Shown here: positions 19,137 through 28,744 of the stretch, piece after piece
Layout of the letters: every line of letters begins with the position of its first letter
Numbering within the stretch: position 1 is the first letter of the stretch
NCBI RefSeq assembly: GCF_002733955.1
Contig: NZ_NVXQ01000008.1
Location: 124,001-188,000, forward strand
Origin: Hoeflea sp.
GTDB lineage: Bacteria; Pseudomonadota; Alphaproteobacteria; Rhizobiales; Rhizobiaceae
DNA: 64,000 nt
Direction: 5' to 3'
Translations under genes and position numbers: made by a program
The notes under the pieces: model-generated
What the model was told of the DNA's origin: nothing
The model's input: the letters and a program-made list of their open reading frames with translations, nothing else
Database searches by the model: none

Positions 19137-19931
19137 TCATGCATCATCTTGCACCCCTTCCGGGTTCAGCCGCCCGAGCGACATTTCAAGAAGCTCCGCG
19201 ATCCGCGCGGCCCAGACGGCCTGGCCGGCTTCGTCGGTAATGAGATCATTGCGGATCTCAAGCATGACGTTGGCGATTTGCCTGGTCAATCCGTGACGTT
19301 GGAGCGTGTGGGTCACGCCATCCTGCGGTCCATAGGGGTAATTGCGCAAGACCTGATCCAGCTCCAGCACTTGAGCCGCCTCCAGCATCGCGTCCGCAAA
19401 TCGGCTATCGTCATCATGCAGGATGCCCAGATGGCCCTCGCGCGGCGTACCGAAATAGACCGGCGTGAACGAATGAACCGTCACCAGCACCACGTTGCGC
19501 CCGTCAGACAGCCGACCGTCGACCAGCGCGTCGATGGCCTCGTGAAACGGATGATACAGCGCCTCGGCCCGGCGCGCCTTGTCTTCCGCACTGAGCCCGG
19601 CATTGCCCGGCACGTCATAGATCTCGGAGCGGTCGGGATAGGCGCCCGCGACTTCCGGCGGGCGGTTGCAATCATAGGCCAGCCGCGAAAACCGTTGCGA
19701 GACCAGCGGTGCCTCGAGCCTGTCCGACAGCATTTCGGCCACCCGCTGCGCGCCGATGTCCCAGGCGATGTGGCTTTCAAGTGCCGCCTCGTCGAGCCCC
19801 ATGGTTCCAAGCGCCTTCGGCATCGTCTTCGACGCATGCTCGCAGATCAGCACCACATCGCTCGCCCCGTCGGGACGGCGGACCGCAAAAGCCGGCCCTT
19901 CTGATGGTTCGATCAGCCTGTCGTCATGCAT
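19137..19931 (-). CDS. N-formylglutamate amidohydrolase family protein
   Basis: This 264-residue protein belongs to the FGase fold: probable metal-site motif LICEHASKTMP (residues about 28-38), ESHIAWDIGAQRVA, RLAYDCNRPPEV and VTVHSFTPVYFG. Known members hydrolyse N-formylglutamate in histidine breakdown, but here there are no hut genes. It is the first gene of an operon encoding a TRAP importer, a gamma-glutamyl ligase and two dehydrogenases, so it may instead remove glutamate from a gamma-glutamylated intermediate; this is inference. Its promoter region faces the RpiR gene. Confidence 0.87.
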   Translation of the reverse strand: MHDDRLIEPSEGPAFAVRRPDGASDVVLICEHASKTMPKALGTMGLDEAALESHIAWDIGAQRVAEMLSDRLEAPLVSQRFSRLAYDCNRPPEVAGAYPDRSEIYDVPGNAGLSAEDKARRAEALYHPFHEAIDALVDGRLSDGRNVVLVTVHSFTPVYFGTPREGHLGILHDDDSRFADAMLEAAQVLELDQVLRNYPYGPQDGVTHTLQRHGLTRQIANVMLEIRNDLITDEAGQAVWAARIAELLEMSLGRLNPEGVQDDA

Positions 19932-20013
19932 TTCGGTAACAGATCCCCGGCAAGCGGAAGCAGCAATTTCACACTCGTAACATTGATTAGGATTGCCTCC
20001 TTGTTGTCAATCC

Positions 20014-20029
20014 TGTAATTTTTATTACA
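20014..20029. promoter_or_regulatory. Perfect palindrome TGTAAT-TTTT-ATTACA, likely RpiR operator
   Basis: The 16-bp inverted repeat lies in the 127-bp divergent region, 30 bp before the rpiR-type ATG and 83 bp before the amidohydrolase start. RpiR/HexR regulators bind TGTAAT..ATTACA-type palindromes, so it is the natural operator for both directions. Confidence 0.75.
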
Positions 20030-20058
20030 TACTTCGGCGAAGCGGATCGGGAACAGCC

Positions 20059-20904
20059 ATGGCCATACGCGAACAGGTTCAGGCGGCGCTGGGAACATTG
20101 CCCGGCGCGGAAAAGAAGATCGCCCACGCCTTTCTCGCCAATTATCCCAGCATCGGCCTGTCGACGATTGCCGAACTTGCGGCGCTTGCCGGCACCAGCG
20201 CGCCGACCGTGCTGCGCTTCGTCGCCCGGCTCGGCTTCGAGTCCTATCCGGAGTTCCAGCGGGTGTTGCGCAGCGACGTGCAGGCGCAATTGATGTCCCC
20301 ACTCGAACGCGCCCGCAGCACCGGACCGGCGACAGAGAATCCGGCGCTCAAGGCCAGTTTTGCAAGCATCGCCGCCAATCTCGACGCCACCCTGAAGGCC
20401 GTGCCCGAAAGCGAATTCGAGGCCGCCTGCGAGCTGCTCTCCGACCAGAAGGCCACCATCTACCTGCTGGGCGGCCGCTTTACCGATTCGATCGCCGCCT
20501 ACATGGCCGCTCATTTGCGCATCATCCGCCCCAATGTCAGGCATTTCGACGGCCAGACCTCGACCTGGCGCGACCAGTTGCTCGATGTCCGCCCCGGTGA
20601 TGTGGTGGTGTTCTTTGACATCCGCCGTTACCAGTCCGATCTGGTCCGGCTCGGTGAACTCATGGTCGAGCGCAAGGCCCGCATCCTGCTGATCACCGAT
20701 CCCTGGCTGTCGCCGATTGCCCGCTCGGCGCGGGTGGTGCTGCCTTGCGTGGTCGACGCCAGTCGCACCTGGGATTCGAACGTGGCCCTGCTGGCGCTGG
20801 CCGAAGCCCTGATCGACCGGGTTTCCCGCTCCCAGTCCGACAGCGCCCGCGCCCGCATGCAGACGCTCGAGGACATCCACTGGAACAATCTCCAGGGCCG
20901 GTAG
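20059..20904 (+). CDS. RpiR-family transcriptional regulator (HTH plus SIS domain)
   Basis: This 281-residue regulator has an N-terminal HTH_6 domain (EKKIAHAFLANYPSIG, AALAGTSAPTVLRFVARLGFESYPEF, residues about 15-75) and a C-terminal SIS sugar-phosphate-like sensor (ATIYLLGGRFTDSIAAYMAAHL, DVVVFFDIRRYQSD). The start at MAIREQ is chosen over an upstream in-frame ATG that would overlap the operator. It is divergent from the seven-gene catabolic operon and very likely controls it through the palindrome at 20014-20029. The inducer is unknown. Confidence 0.9.
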   Translation: MAIREQVQAALGTLPGAEKKIAHAFLANYPSIGLSTIAELAALAGTSAPTVLRFVARLGFESYPEFQRVLRSDVQAQLMSPLERARSTGPATENPALKASFASIAANLDATLKAVPESEFEAACELLSDQKATIYLLGGRFTDSIAAYMAAHLRIIRPNVRHFDGQTSTWRDQLLDVRPGDVVVFFDIRRYQSDLVRLGELMVERKARILLITDPWLSPIARSARVVLPCVVDASRTWDSNVALLALAEALIDRVSRSQSDSARARMQTLEDIHWNNLQGR

Positions 20905-20986
20905 GACCGGCTCGAGGCCTTGGGACGTCTCCGAAGCGGAGCACGCCCCGCTTGCGCAAAAGCCTCGCATCCAATACCCATCAGCT

Positions 20987-21316
20987 ATGGATCAGCAAAC
21001 CGCATTGGACGCCTTTTCGGCCCTCAGTCAGGAAACCCGGCTCGCCGTGTTCCGGCTTCTTGTCACCGCAGGCCCGGAGGGCATGACCTCGGGGGACATC
21101 GGCGAACGCCTGAATGTGCGCCAGAACACCATGTCGACCAATCTCGGCATACTGCTCAAGGCAGGCCTGGTTCGTCGTGTCAGGGACGGGCGCAATGTCC
21201 GCTACCATGCCGATCACTCCGGCATCAGCGGCCTTCTCGGCTTCCTGCTGGAGGATTGCTGCGGCGGCAATCCCGAACTCTGCCAGCCGATCATCCGCCA
21301 GCTGTCCTGCACCTGA
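20987..21316 (+). CDS. ArsR-family regulator with C-terminal cysteines
   Basis: This 109-residue winged-helix protein has ALSQETRLAVFRLLVTAG, a recognition helix region VRQNTMSTNLGILLKAGLV and wing RRVRDGRNVRYHA. Near the C-terminus are Cys91, Cys92 and Cys99 (DCCGGNPELC) and Cys108. Vicinal cysteines at this place resemble the As(III) site of the Acidithiobacillus-type ArsR, so arsenite or antimonite sensing is likely but not shown. No ars resistance gene is next to it; the next gene is convergent and unrelated. Confidence 0.88.
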   Translation: MDQQTALDAFSALSQETRLAVFRLLVTAGPEGMTSGDIGERLNVRQNTMSTNLGILLKAGLVRRVRDGRNVRYHADHSGISGLLGFLLEDCCGGNPELCQPIIRQLSCT

Positions 21317-21323
21317 TTTCAGG

Positions 21324-22121
21324 CTACCCCGGCGAGGTTGCCCGGCGGTACAGGTGCCAGGTCGCATGCCCCATCACCGGCAGCACCAGCAACAGCCCGG
21401 CAAAAACCGGCAGCAGCGCCACCAGTGTGGCAAGCCCGACGACAAAACCAAATCCGAGCATCGGCAAGGGGTTTTTCACCACCGTCGCAATGCTGGTGAT
21501 CATCGCGGTCACGAAATCCACCTCGCGCTCGGCCAGCATCGGCAGTGCGATCACGGTGGTTGAAAACAGAACCGTCGCAAGAAACGCCCCGACCAGCGTG
21601 CCCACCATCAGGAAACCCCAGCCTTCCGGCGTCGACAGCACGATCTCGACGAAGCGGTCCCAGCTCGAAAACGACTTGAAGCCGAGAAACAGCGCCAGTA
21701 GCAGCCGCACCTGGTAGACCCAGATCCAGAAGATGAACATGACGACAAAGGCCATCCAGCCGAGCTGACGTTCACGCTGGTAAAACACCTGCGCCAGCAC
21801 GCCCTTCGGCGTGATCGGTTCGCCCATCCGCCGCCGCCGGCTGACCTCGTAGAGGCCGACCGCCACGAACGGACCCAGCAGCGGAAACCCGATGGCCAGC
21901 GGAATGATCATCCAGGGAGATCCGATGCGGGTGAGAAACCCCAGGATCAGCAGGCCGCCGAGCACGTAGATGGCGCCGAAAAACAGCCCGTAACCGGGAT
22001 GCGCCTTGAAGTCGGCCCACCCGTCCTTCAGGCTCGCGCGCACATCGCCGAATGTCAGCATGCGGATCTGCGGCGCACCGATCGCAGTGCTATCCGTCAA
22101 TCCGTCTGTCTTGTTGGTCAT
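21324..22121 (-). CDS. DUF2189-type integral membrane protein
   Basis: This 265-residue protein has about six membrane segments. The N-terminal stretch LTFGDVRASLKDGWADFKAHPGYGLFFGAIYVLGG and the central PKGVLAQVFYQRERQLGWMAFV are typical of DUF2189 proteins, whose role is unknown; older annotation names them cytochrome c oxidase subunit I-like. The start at MTNKTDG is preferred over one four codons upstream because GGAGGAAATC is directly before it. Confidence 0.82.
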   Translation of the reverse strand: MTNKTDGLTDSTAIGAPQIRMLTFGDVRASLKDGWADFKAHPGYGLFFGAIYVLGGLLILGFLTRIGSPWMIIPLAIGFPLLGPFVAVGLYEVSRRRRMGEPITPKGVLAQVFYQRERQLGWMAFVVMFIFWIWVYQVRLLLALFLGFKSFSSWDRFVEIVLSTPEGWGFLMVGTLVGAFLATVLFSTTVIALPMLAEREVDFVTAMITSIATVVKNPLPMLGFGFVVGLATLVALLPVFAGLLLVLPVMGHATWHLYRRATSPG

Positions 22122-22357
22122 GATTTCCTCCATCCCCCGCGAAACAGGCTGTCATTGTCACCGGTCAGGCCTGCTTCGGCAATGATCCTGATCAACCGCG
22201 AACGCAACAATGTCTTCAGGACACTTGGTCGCCACCAGGCAACGCAATATCGGCCCCGGCTCTGGTAAATGCGCTGCTCGCCACTACCTGTGGAGAGCCG
22301 GCTAGGGCGCTCACAAGCCCTGTCCGGAGACGCCCAGATCCTGACCGGGAGTTTGCC

Positions 22358-22801
22358 ATGTCCGCCTTCATCATTGCCCTGCTCGTGCTCGCGGCTGCGT
22401 CGACCGGCGCCATGTTCAAGCCCGGCGAATGGTATCGCGGCCTTGAACGCCCGTCCTGGACACCGCCCAACTGGGCCTTTCCCGTGGTCTGGACCATCCT
22501 CTACATCGCCATCGGCGTGTCCGGCTGGCTGGTCTGGGAAGCGCGAGGTCCAGGCCTCGCCATGGCGCTCTGGCTCGTCCAGCTGGGTCTCAACGCGGCC
22601 TGGTCCTGGCTTTTCTTTGGCCGCCATCGCATGGATCTGGCTTTTGTCGATATCTGCCTGCTGTTGCTGGCGATCCTCGCCTATATCATTGCCGCGAGCG
22701 CCATATCCCCTCTCGCTGCTCTGCTGTTTGCACCCTATGCCGCCTGGGTCGCACTTGCGGCCATGCTCAACCGCTCGGTCTGGCGGCTTAACAGCGCCTA
22801 G
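22358..22801 (+). CDS. tspO: TspO/MBR-family tryptophan-rich sensory protein
   Basis: This 147-residue five-helix membrane protein shows the family motifs MFKPGEWYRGLERPSWTPP, then NWAFPVVWTILYIAIGVSGWLVW and LNAAWSWLFFGRHRMDLAFVD. Bacterial TspO binds porphyrins and affects tetrapyrrole and photosynthesis gene control; here no photosynthesis genes are nearby. GGGAG precedes the ATG. Confidence 0.93.
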   Translation: MSAFIIALLVLAAASTGAMFKPGEWYRGLERPSWTPPNWAFPVVWTILYIAIGVSGWLVWEARGPGLAMALWLVQLGLNAAWSWLFFGRHRMDLAFVDICLLLLAILAYIIAASAISPLAALLFAPYAAWVALAAMLNRSVWRLNSA

Positions 22802-22905
22802 AGTATCCCGCTTCATCAAACCGCTTCCAATTCGCCGGTCGGCGTTTTAGGTAGTGGCCATCCTGAAGGCTCCCTGCGTATCGCAGACAGCAATCCGAGG
22901 CCCCG

Positions 22906-24147
22906 ATGTCCATGTCCCCCTTTGTTGCCCCGCAAGCCCGCCGTGCCAGCGTCGCTGTCGATGTCGGCGGCGTGATTGTCGGCGGCGGTGCGCCCGTCGT
23001 GGTGCAGTCGATGACCAACACCGACACCGCCGACATCGACGCCACCGTCGCCCAGGTTGCAGCCCTTCACAAAGCCGGCTCGGAAATTGTCCGCATCACC
23101 GTCGACCGCGACGAAAGTGCCGCTGCCGTGCCGAAGATCCGCGAACGGCTCGAACGCCTCGGCCTCGACGTGCCGCTGGTCGGCGATTTCCACTACATCG
23201 GCCACACCCTGCTCGCAAATCACCCGGCCTGCGCCGAGGCGCTGGCCAAGTACCGGATCAATCCCGGCAATGTCGGCTTCAAGGACAAGAAGGACCGGCA
23301 GTTCATCGAGATCATCGAAATGGCGATCCGCCATTCCAAGCCGGTGCGGATCGGCGTCAACTGGGGCTCGCTCGACCAGGTGCTGCTGACCCGGCTGATG
23401 GACGAGAACGCCGCCAACGGCTCGCCGCTGTCGGCCCGCGATGTCACCCGCGAGGCCATCATCCAGTCGGCGCTGCATTCCGCGGCCCTGGCCGAGGAAA
23501 CCGGGCTCGAACGCAACCGCATCATCCTGTCGGCCAAGGTCAGCCAGGTGCAGGACCTGATTGCCGTCTATTCCGAACTCGCCCGTCGCTCCGACCACAC
23601 CCTGCATCTGGGTCTGACCGAAGCGGGCATGGGCTCGAAAGGCATCGTTGCCTCCTCGGCGGCCATGGGCATCGTGCTTCAGGCCGGCATCGGCGACACC
23701 ATCCGTGTCTCGCTCACGCCGGAGCCGGGCGGCGACCGCACCCGCGAAGTCATCGTCGCCCAGGAACTTCTTCAGGTCATGGGGTTCCGGCAGTTCGTGC
23801 CGGTGGTGGCCGCCTGCCCCGGTTGCGGCCGGACCACGTCCACCGTGTTCCAGCAGCTCGCCCGCACCATCGAGGACGATCTCAGGCGCAACATGCCGCT
23901 CTGGCGCGACAAGTATCCCGGCGTTGAAGGCCTGCAGGTCGCAGTCATGGGCTGCATCGTCAACGGGCCCGGCGAATCCAAGCATGCAGATATCGGCATT
24001 TCCTTGCCCGGCACCGGCGAGAGCCCGGCGGCACCGGTCTTCATCGATGGCAAGAAGGCCGCCACCCTGCGCGGTCCGAACATTGCCGATGATTTCCAGG
24101 TCATGGTCGCCGATTACATCGAAAAACGCTTCGGCAAGGCCGGCTGA
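22906..24147 (+). CDS. ispG: 4-hydroxy-3-methylbut-2-enyl-diphosphate synthase
   Basis: This 413-residue [4Fe-4S] enzyme of the non-mevalonate pathway converts MEcPP to HMBPP. The N-terminal barrel is seen at [18 protein letters not shown] and [11 protein letters not shown]; the C-terminal cluster domain has Cys ligands in [14 protein letters not shown] and [11 protein letters not shown] second ATG two codons inside is an alternative start. It supplies precursors for the polyprenyl synthase at 26.8 kb. Confidence 0.97.
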   Translation: MSMSPFVAPQARRASVAVDVGGVIVGGGAPVVVQSMTNTDTADIDATVAQVAALHKAGSEIVRITVDRDESAAAVPKIRERLERLGLDVPLVGDFHYIGHTLLANHPACAEALAKYRINPGNVGFKDKKDRQFIEIIEMAIRHSKPVRIGVNWGSLDQVLLTRLMDENAANGSPLSARDVTREAIIQSALHSAALAEETGLERNRIILSAKVSQVQDLIAVYSELARRSDHTLHLGLTEAGMGSKGIVASSAAMGIVLQAGIGDTIRVSLTPEPGGDRTREVIVAQELLQVMGFRQFVPVVAACPGCGRTTSTVFQQLARTIEDDLRRNMPLWRDKYPGVEGLQVAVMGCIVNGPGESKHADIGISLPGTGESPAAPVFIDGKKAATLRGPNIADDFQVMVADYIEKRFGKAG

Positions 24148-24173
24148 GCCGCCTGCCGTTCCACATTTTCGGA

Positions 24174-26687
24174 TCAGGCTGAATGTGCCTGCTCGGTAGT
24201 CCTGGGCAGCCAGCGGTCGATCATGGCGCCGAGTTTTTCCGGTGAAATCGGCTTGGAGAGATAATCATCCATCCCGGCTGCCAGGCAGCGGTCCTCGTCA
24301 CCTTTGAGCGAATGCGCGGTCACGGCGATGATCGGCGTCGGCACCAGCCCTTCGCGGGCTTCGATCTCACGGATTGCCGCTGTCGCTTCCAGTCCGTTCA
24401 TCTCCGGCATCGACACGTCCATAAGCACCAGAGTTGGCCTGAGCTCGTCCCACAACCGAACCGCTTCGCGTCCATTGACAGCCAGGTTGTGGATCAGACC
24501 CAGCCCGTCCAGCGTCTGCTGGAACACGATCTGGTTGATGGCATTGTCTTCGGCCACCAGCACCAGCGGCTCTGTCCGTTTGGCAATCACAGGCTTGGAT
24601 TCGACGGGCGCTGGCTGCGGTTCGGCGACGGCCGTGACCGGCGCGGGGGCGGCCGGCTGGCTTGGCGCTGGCGCTAGCTCGGGCGCTGACGGCGCAACCG
24701 CCGGCTCCCGGTTCTTCGACGCAATACCTGGCTGGCGCAATGCCGCTTCGACGGTCTTGCGCAACTGCGCGGTCCGAACCGGCTTGGTAAGCTGTGCAAA
24801 GATCTCGAGATGGTTGAGCGCTGCCAGCTGGTCGGCCTGGTCGACGGAGGACAGCACGAGGATCGGCGTGTCTGCGATCAGCGGATCGGAGCGGATCGCC
24901 TGGGCGACTTCCGCCCCCGACATGCCCGGCATCTGGAAGTCGAGCACCACCAGGTCGATGCCGATGCCAAGGCTGGATCGGGCATGGCGCAACAGATCGA
25001 GGCCGATTTCTCCGCCTTCCACAGCCACACAGTCAAACCCCCAGTCGCGGATCTGCTCGGTCAGGATCATCCGGTTGATGGCATTGTCGTCGACCACCAG
25101 AACGCGCCGGCCGGGCAACAGGTCCGAGGGGGCATCGAGCGTCGAACTGCTTTGTCCGTCGACATCCATTTCCACGGTGAAGCTGAAGGTGGAGCCGACC
25201 CCGACTTCGCTTTCCAGCTCGATCTTGCCGCCCATCATCTCGACCAGGCGGGTGGCGATCGCCAGACCGAGCCCGGTGCCTTCATGCTTCCTGGTCGAGG
25301 AGCCGTCGACCTGGCTGAATTTCTCGAAGATCGCGTTCTGCTTGTCAGCAGGGATGCCGATACCGGTATCCTGCACCGCGATCGAAATCGCCAGCCGGTC
25401 GGCATCATTGACGGGGTCAACCTTGCGCCAGTTGATGTCGACCATGACGTGACCATGCTCGGTAAACTTGACCGCATTGCCGACCAAATTGGTCAGGATC
25501 TGCCTGATTCGGCCGGGATCCCCGATAAGCTTGTCTGGCAGGCCCGGCGCTATGCGAACCACCAGTTCGATGTCTTTCTCGACAACCCGCGACGACATCA
25601 GCGTCGCCACGTCCTCGGTCGTGTCAACCAGGTTGAACGGCTTCGGGCTCAGCGTCAGCTGACCGGCGTCGATCTTGGAAAAGTCCAGAATGTCGTTGAT
25701 GATCTCCAGCAGCGCGTTGCCGGATTTCAGGATCACATCGGTGAAGGTGCGCTGACGGGTGTCGAGTTCAGTCCGGGTCAGCAGTTCCGCCATCCCCAGC
25801 ACCCCGTTCATCGGCGTCCGGATCTCGTGGCTCATGGTAGCGAGGAATTCCGATTTCGCCTTGTCACCCAGCTTGGCCTTTGTCAGCGCCGCGTCAATCT
25901 CGCGGGTCTTGGCCTGCAACCGCTTGATCATCTGGCGGATGATGATGTCGATGGGGACGAAGACGCCAAGACCCAGAACCAGCAGAATACCGATCGTGGC
26001 AAGCAGGTAGCGCTGCAGCAGTTCCCCCAGCTCAAGCGACTGCATGGCAAGGTAATCGCGGAACTGCTCGTGTACGAACAGGTTGGACGGCTGGATGATC
26101 TCGTCGAACATGGCGCTGATTTCGCGGCCGGCCCAGTACATGTCCTTCTTCGTGCGTGCCTTGTCCAGGCGCGACGCTTCAACCATCTGCTTGTGGTTGA
26201 GGAATGCGTCGTCGCCGGTCATGTAGCGCGATCGCATCTGGATCGTCTTCTTCAGGTCGGCCGGAAGTTCATCCCATTTGTCGCCCAGATGCTTGATCTT
26301 CCAGCGGGCTCTTTCAAAGCGGAAGCCCAGGCTGGTGAGCGCTGAAATGATATCCGGATCGACCGTCAGGCTTTCGCGGATCTTGCGCTTTTCCGCCAGC
26401 GTCGCGCCATCCAGCCGGGTGTCGACGGCCGCCTGGTAGTCGACATAGGTCTGCGCCAGCCGTTCGCTGCGATCCGCAATGGCCCGCAGCGCGTGGTCGA
26501 CTTCCGCAAATTCGGTTGAGACCGCGCCAATCTGCTGAATCACCTGGTTGCGTTTGCTTTGCTCGGTGAAGAAAAACGCGCAGACCACCGCAAGAGCACT
26601 CAGCGAGACGATATATCCGATCCGCAGCGAGATGATCGATCGTCGCGCGACAGCTGTTTCATCTTGATGTTTGCGTTTTTCAGTCAT
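24174..26687 (-). CDS. Membrane hybrid histidine kinase with two receiver domains
   Basis: This 837-residue sensor has a first membrane helix (about 22-41), a predicted extracytoplasmic helical region to about 225, a second helix (227-250), a HisKA domain with phospho-acceptor His287 (FLATMSHEIRTPMNG), a HATPase domain (DTGIGIPADKQNAIFEKFSQ, HEGTGLGLAIA), REC1 (VLVVDDNAINRM, phospho-site in VVLDFQMPG) and, after an Ala/Pro-rich linker, REC2 (VAEDNAINQIVF, VLMDVSMPEMNG, SKPI). No Hpt domain is seen, so phosphorelay to a separate Hpt protein is expected. No cognate regulator is adjacent and the signal is unknown. Confidence 0.93.
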   Translation of the reverse strand: MTEKRKHQDETAVARRSIISLRIGYIVSLSALAVVCAFFFTEQSKRNQVIQQIGAVSTEFAEVDHALRAIADRSERLAQTYVDYQAAVDTRLDGATLAEKRKIRESLTVDPDIISALTSLGFRFERARWKIKHLGDKWDELPADLKKTIQMRSRYMTGDDAFLNHKQMVEASRLDKARTKKDMYWAGREISAMFDEIIQPSNLFVHEQFRDYLAMQSLELGELLQRYLLATIGILLVLGLGVFVPIDIIIRQMIKRLQAKTREIDAALTKAKLGDKAKSEFLATMSHEIRTPMNGVLGMAELLTRTELDTRQRTFTDVILKSGNALLEIINDILDFSKIDAGQLTLSPKPFNLVDTTEDVATLMSSRVVEKDIELVVRIAPGLPDKLIGDPGRIRQILTNLVGNAVKFTEHGHVMVDINWRKVDPVNDADRLAISIAVQDTGIGIPADKQNAIFEKFSQVDGSSTRKHEGTGLGLAIATRLVEMMGGKIELESEVGVGSTFSFTVEMDVDGQSSSTLDAPSDLLPGRRVLVVDDNAINRMILTEQIRDWGFDCVAVEGGEIGLDLLRHARSSLGIGIDLVVLDFQMPGMSGAEVAQAIRSDPLIADTPILVLSSVDQADQLAALNHLEIFAQLTKPVRTAQLRKTVEAALRQPGIASKNREPAVAPSAPELAPAPSQPAAPAPVTAVAEPQPAPVESKPVIAKRTEPLVLVAEDNAINQIVFQQTLDGLGLIHNLAVNGREAVRLWDELRPTLVLMDVSMPEMNGLEATAAIREIEAREGLVPTPIIAVTAHSLKGDEDRCLAAGMDDYLSKPISPEKLGAMIDRWLPRTTEQAHSA

Positions 26688-26824
26688 GTTTCTGGCAGCA
26701 CCCGTTTGCCGGGATATTGCCGTGAGTTGGTTAATTAAAGACGTACAGATCGGCGTCTTCTGCGTTGCCAGCCGCAGAAAATTTTCGAGCTACCTCTTGA
26801 AGCCTTTACGAAAACCGGGCTGGA

Positions 26825-27730
26825 TCAGCGTTCCCGGCTGGCGATGAAGCCTGCAGCCTGACGCAATATCTCCCCCTCGCTGCCAAACGGCTCGAGCAGC
26901 AAGGACGCCTCTTCGACCAGTTGGTCCAGCCGCTCTCGTGCAGCGGCGACGCCGTGAAGAGAGACCCAGGTGGCCTTGCCCCGCCCGGCATCCTTGCCGG
27001 CGGCTTTTCCAAGCGTCGCGGCATCGGACGTCACATCGAGCAGGTCGTCCGCCAGCTGGAAGGCAAGGCCGATGATTTCGCCGAACCGGGTCATCCGCGA
27101 CAGCACCTGCTCGTCAGCCCCGGCGGCAATGGCGCCCGCGGCACAGGCATAGCGCAGCAACGCGCCGGTTTTCATCGCCTGCAGCTCGACGATCCCGGCT
27201 TCATCCGGCGTCACCCGTTCGGCACTGAGATCGAGCGATTGGCCACCCACCATGCCGCCGACACCGGACGCCCTGGCAAGCTGGTTGACCAGCTTCAGCC
27301 TGGCTTCCGCCGGCAGATCGGTTTCCGGCGCCGAGAGGATATCGAACGCCAGGGTCAGCAGCGCGTCACCGGCGAGAATCGCGGTCGCCTCGTCAAAGGC
27401 GACATGAACCGTCGGCTGTCCCCGCCTCAGATCGTCATCATCCATCGCCGGCAAGTCATCGTGGATGAGCGAGTAGCAGTGAATGCATTCCAGCGCAGCA
27501 GCCACGCGTCTGGCAGCAGTCTCCGGAGCACCAAGCAGCCGCGCAGTCTCGATCACGAGAAACGGCCGCAGCCGCTTGCCACCATTGAGAACACCATGCC
27601 GCATGGCAGCCATCAGACCATCCGGCCGCGCGATTTCACCCTCCAGGACCGTTCCCGACAGCAAGGTCTCCAAGAGAGCCGCCACGTCCCGTCCCGTCGC
27701 TTCAAGCCTTGCTGCGAATGTGTCTGCCAT
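26825..27730 (-). CDS. ispA: Polyprenyl (farnesyl/geranylgeranyl) diphosphate synthase
   Basis: This about 301-residue trans-prenyltransferase has the first aspartate-rich motif DDLPAMDDDDLRRG, the GKRLRPFLV motif upstream and the second aspartate-rich motif FQLADDLLDVTSD. The residues before the first motif (CIHCYSLIHDDLPAMDDD) are those of short-chain farnesyl synthases, so IspA is likely, but product length needs testing. The start MADTFAARL is uncertain; another ATG lies four codons upstream. Divergent from mtgA. Confidence 0.87.
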   Translation of the reverse strand: MADTFAARLEATGRDVAALLETLLSGTVLEGEIARPDGLMAAMRHGVLNGGKRLRPFLVIETARLLGAPETAARRVAAALECIHCYSLIHDDLPAMDDDDLRRGQPTVHVAFDEATAILAGDALLTLAFDILSAPETDLPAEARLKLVNQLARASGVGGMVGGQSLDLSAERVTPDEAGIVELQAMKTGALLRYACAAGAIAAGADEQVLSRMTRFGEIIGLAFQLADDLLDVTSDAATLGKAAGKDAGRGKATWVSLHGVAAARERLDQLVEEASLLLEPFGSEGEILRQAAGFIASRER

Positions 27731-27869
27731 ATTCCTGTCCATTGCGGTCTCTTGCCATGTCGCATCCTGATCGGCAACGGATTGTTTGCTCGATTGAGCC
27801 CGGAATATCGGTTCGCCACAGGCCCACACAACCGCCGCTCAACTCTGGCAATCGTCCGGCAAGATCGTT

Positions 27870-28670
27870 ATGCACGCAACCAGGGCCGTGACGGACGGCG
27901 ACAGTCAATTCGGGAACAGCCAGGTGGCCAGACAGACAAACAACGCGACCTCCCGGTCACGACAGACCTCGGGCAAACCCAGGCGCCGGTCCTTCCTGCG
28001 CCGGGTTCTGTCATGGAGCTTGGCGATCATCTTTCTAGTCCTGCTTCTGCCCTACCTTCTGATCTTGCTCTATGCGGCGCCACAGGTTCAGCCGATCTCG
28101 ACCCTGATGATCGGCGAAACCCTCACCGGCAGGGCCTATGAGCGGCAATGGGTCGATTTCGATGCCATCGCCCCGGTTCTGGTGCAGTCGGTGATGATGT
28201 CGGAAGACGGCCAATATTGTGCCCATGACGGCATCGACTGGGAGGCGCTCAATCTGGTGATCGATGACGCCCTGGAGGGCGAGGCCACACGCGGCGCCAG
28301 CACCATTCCGATGCAGACGGCAAAAAACCTCTTCCTGCCGCCCCACCGCTCGATCCTGCGCAAGGCGCTGGAAATTCCGCTGGCCATGTGGATGGACGTC
28401 GTCTGGTCGAAGAAACGGCTGATGGAAATCTACCTCAACGTCGCCGAGTGGGCGCCGGGCATCTACGGCATTGAGGCTGCCTCGCAGGCCTATTTCGGCG
28501 TGCCCGCCGCAAAACTGTCGGCCCGCCAGGCAGCCTTGCTTGCGGTCACCCTGCCCAACCCGATCAAGCGCAACGCCGCCAACCCGTCCAGCGGCATGAA
28601 CCGATTGGCCGGCATCATCGAGAAGCGTGCCAGCCAGTCCGGCGCCTACATCAAATGTCTTTATGATTGA
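27870..28670 (+). CDS. mtgA: Monofunctional biosynthetic peptidoglycan transglycosylase
   Basis: This 266-residue GT51 enzyme polymerises lipid II glycan strands. A basic N-terminus is followed by one membrane anchor (about 48-70). Catalytic motif 1 is [16 protein letters not shown] with the key glutamate, then [15 protein letters not shown] (a GxSTI variant in which the usual Q-Q-x-A-K-N is PMQTAKN), [13 protein letters not shown], and [20 protein letters not shown]. The start is weakly supported; no good ribosome site is seen. Confidence 0.9.
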   Translation: MHATRAVTDGDSQFGNSQVARQTNNATSRSRQTSGKPRRRSFLRRVLSWSLAIIFLVLLLPYLLILLYAAPQVQPISTLMIGETLTGRAYERQWVDFDAIAPVLVQSVMMSEDGQYCAHDGIDWEALNLVIDDALEGEATRGASTIPMQTAKNLFLPPHRSILRKALEIPLAMWMDVVWSKKRLMEIYLNVAEWAPGIYGIEAASQAYFGVPAAKLSARQAALLAVTLPNPIKRNAANPSSGMNRLAGIIEKRASQSGAYIKCLYD

Positions 28671-28744
28671 GTTCAAGCTAATTGGCTTTGTTGGCGCTCA
28701 GCTGCATGCGAGACAGTCACCTTCATCAAACTGAGAGGTGCATC

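Noticed and set aside
24810-26345. 511-residue plus-strand frame opposite the hybrid kinase
   Set aside because: Shadow of the histidine kinase; composition is typical of antisense frames.
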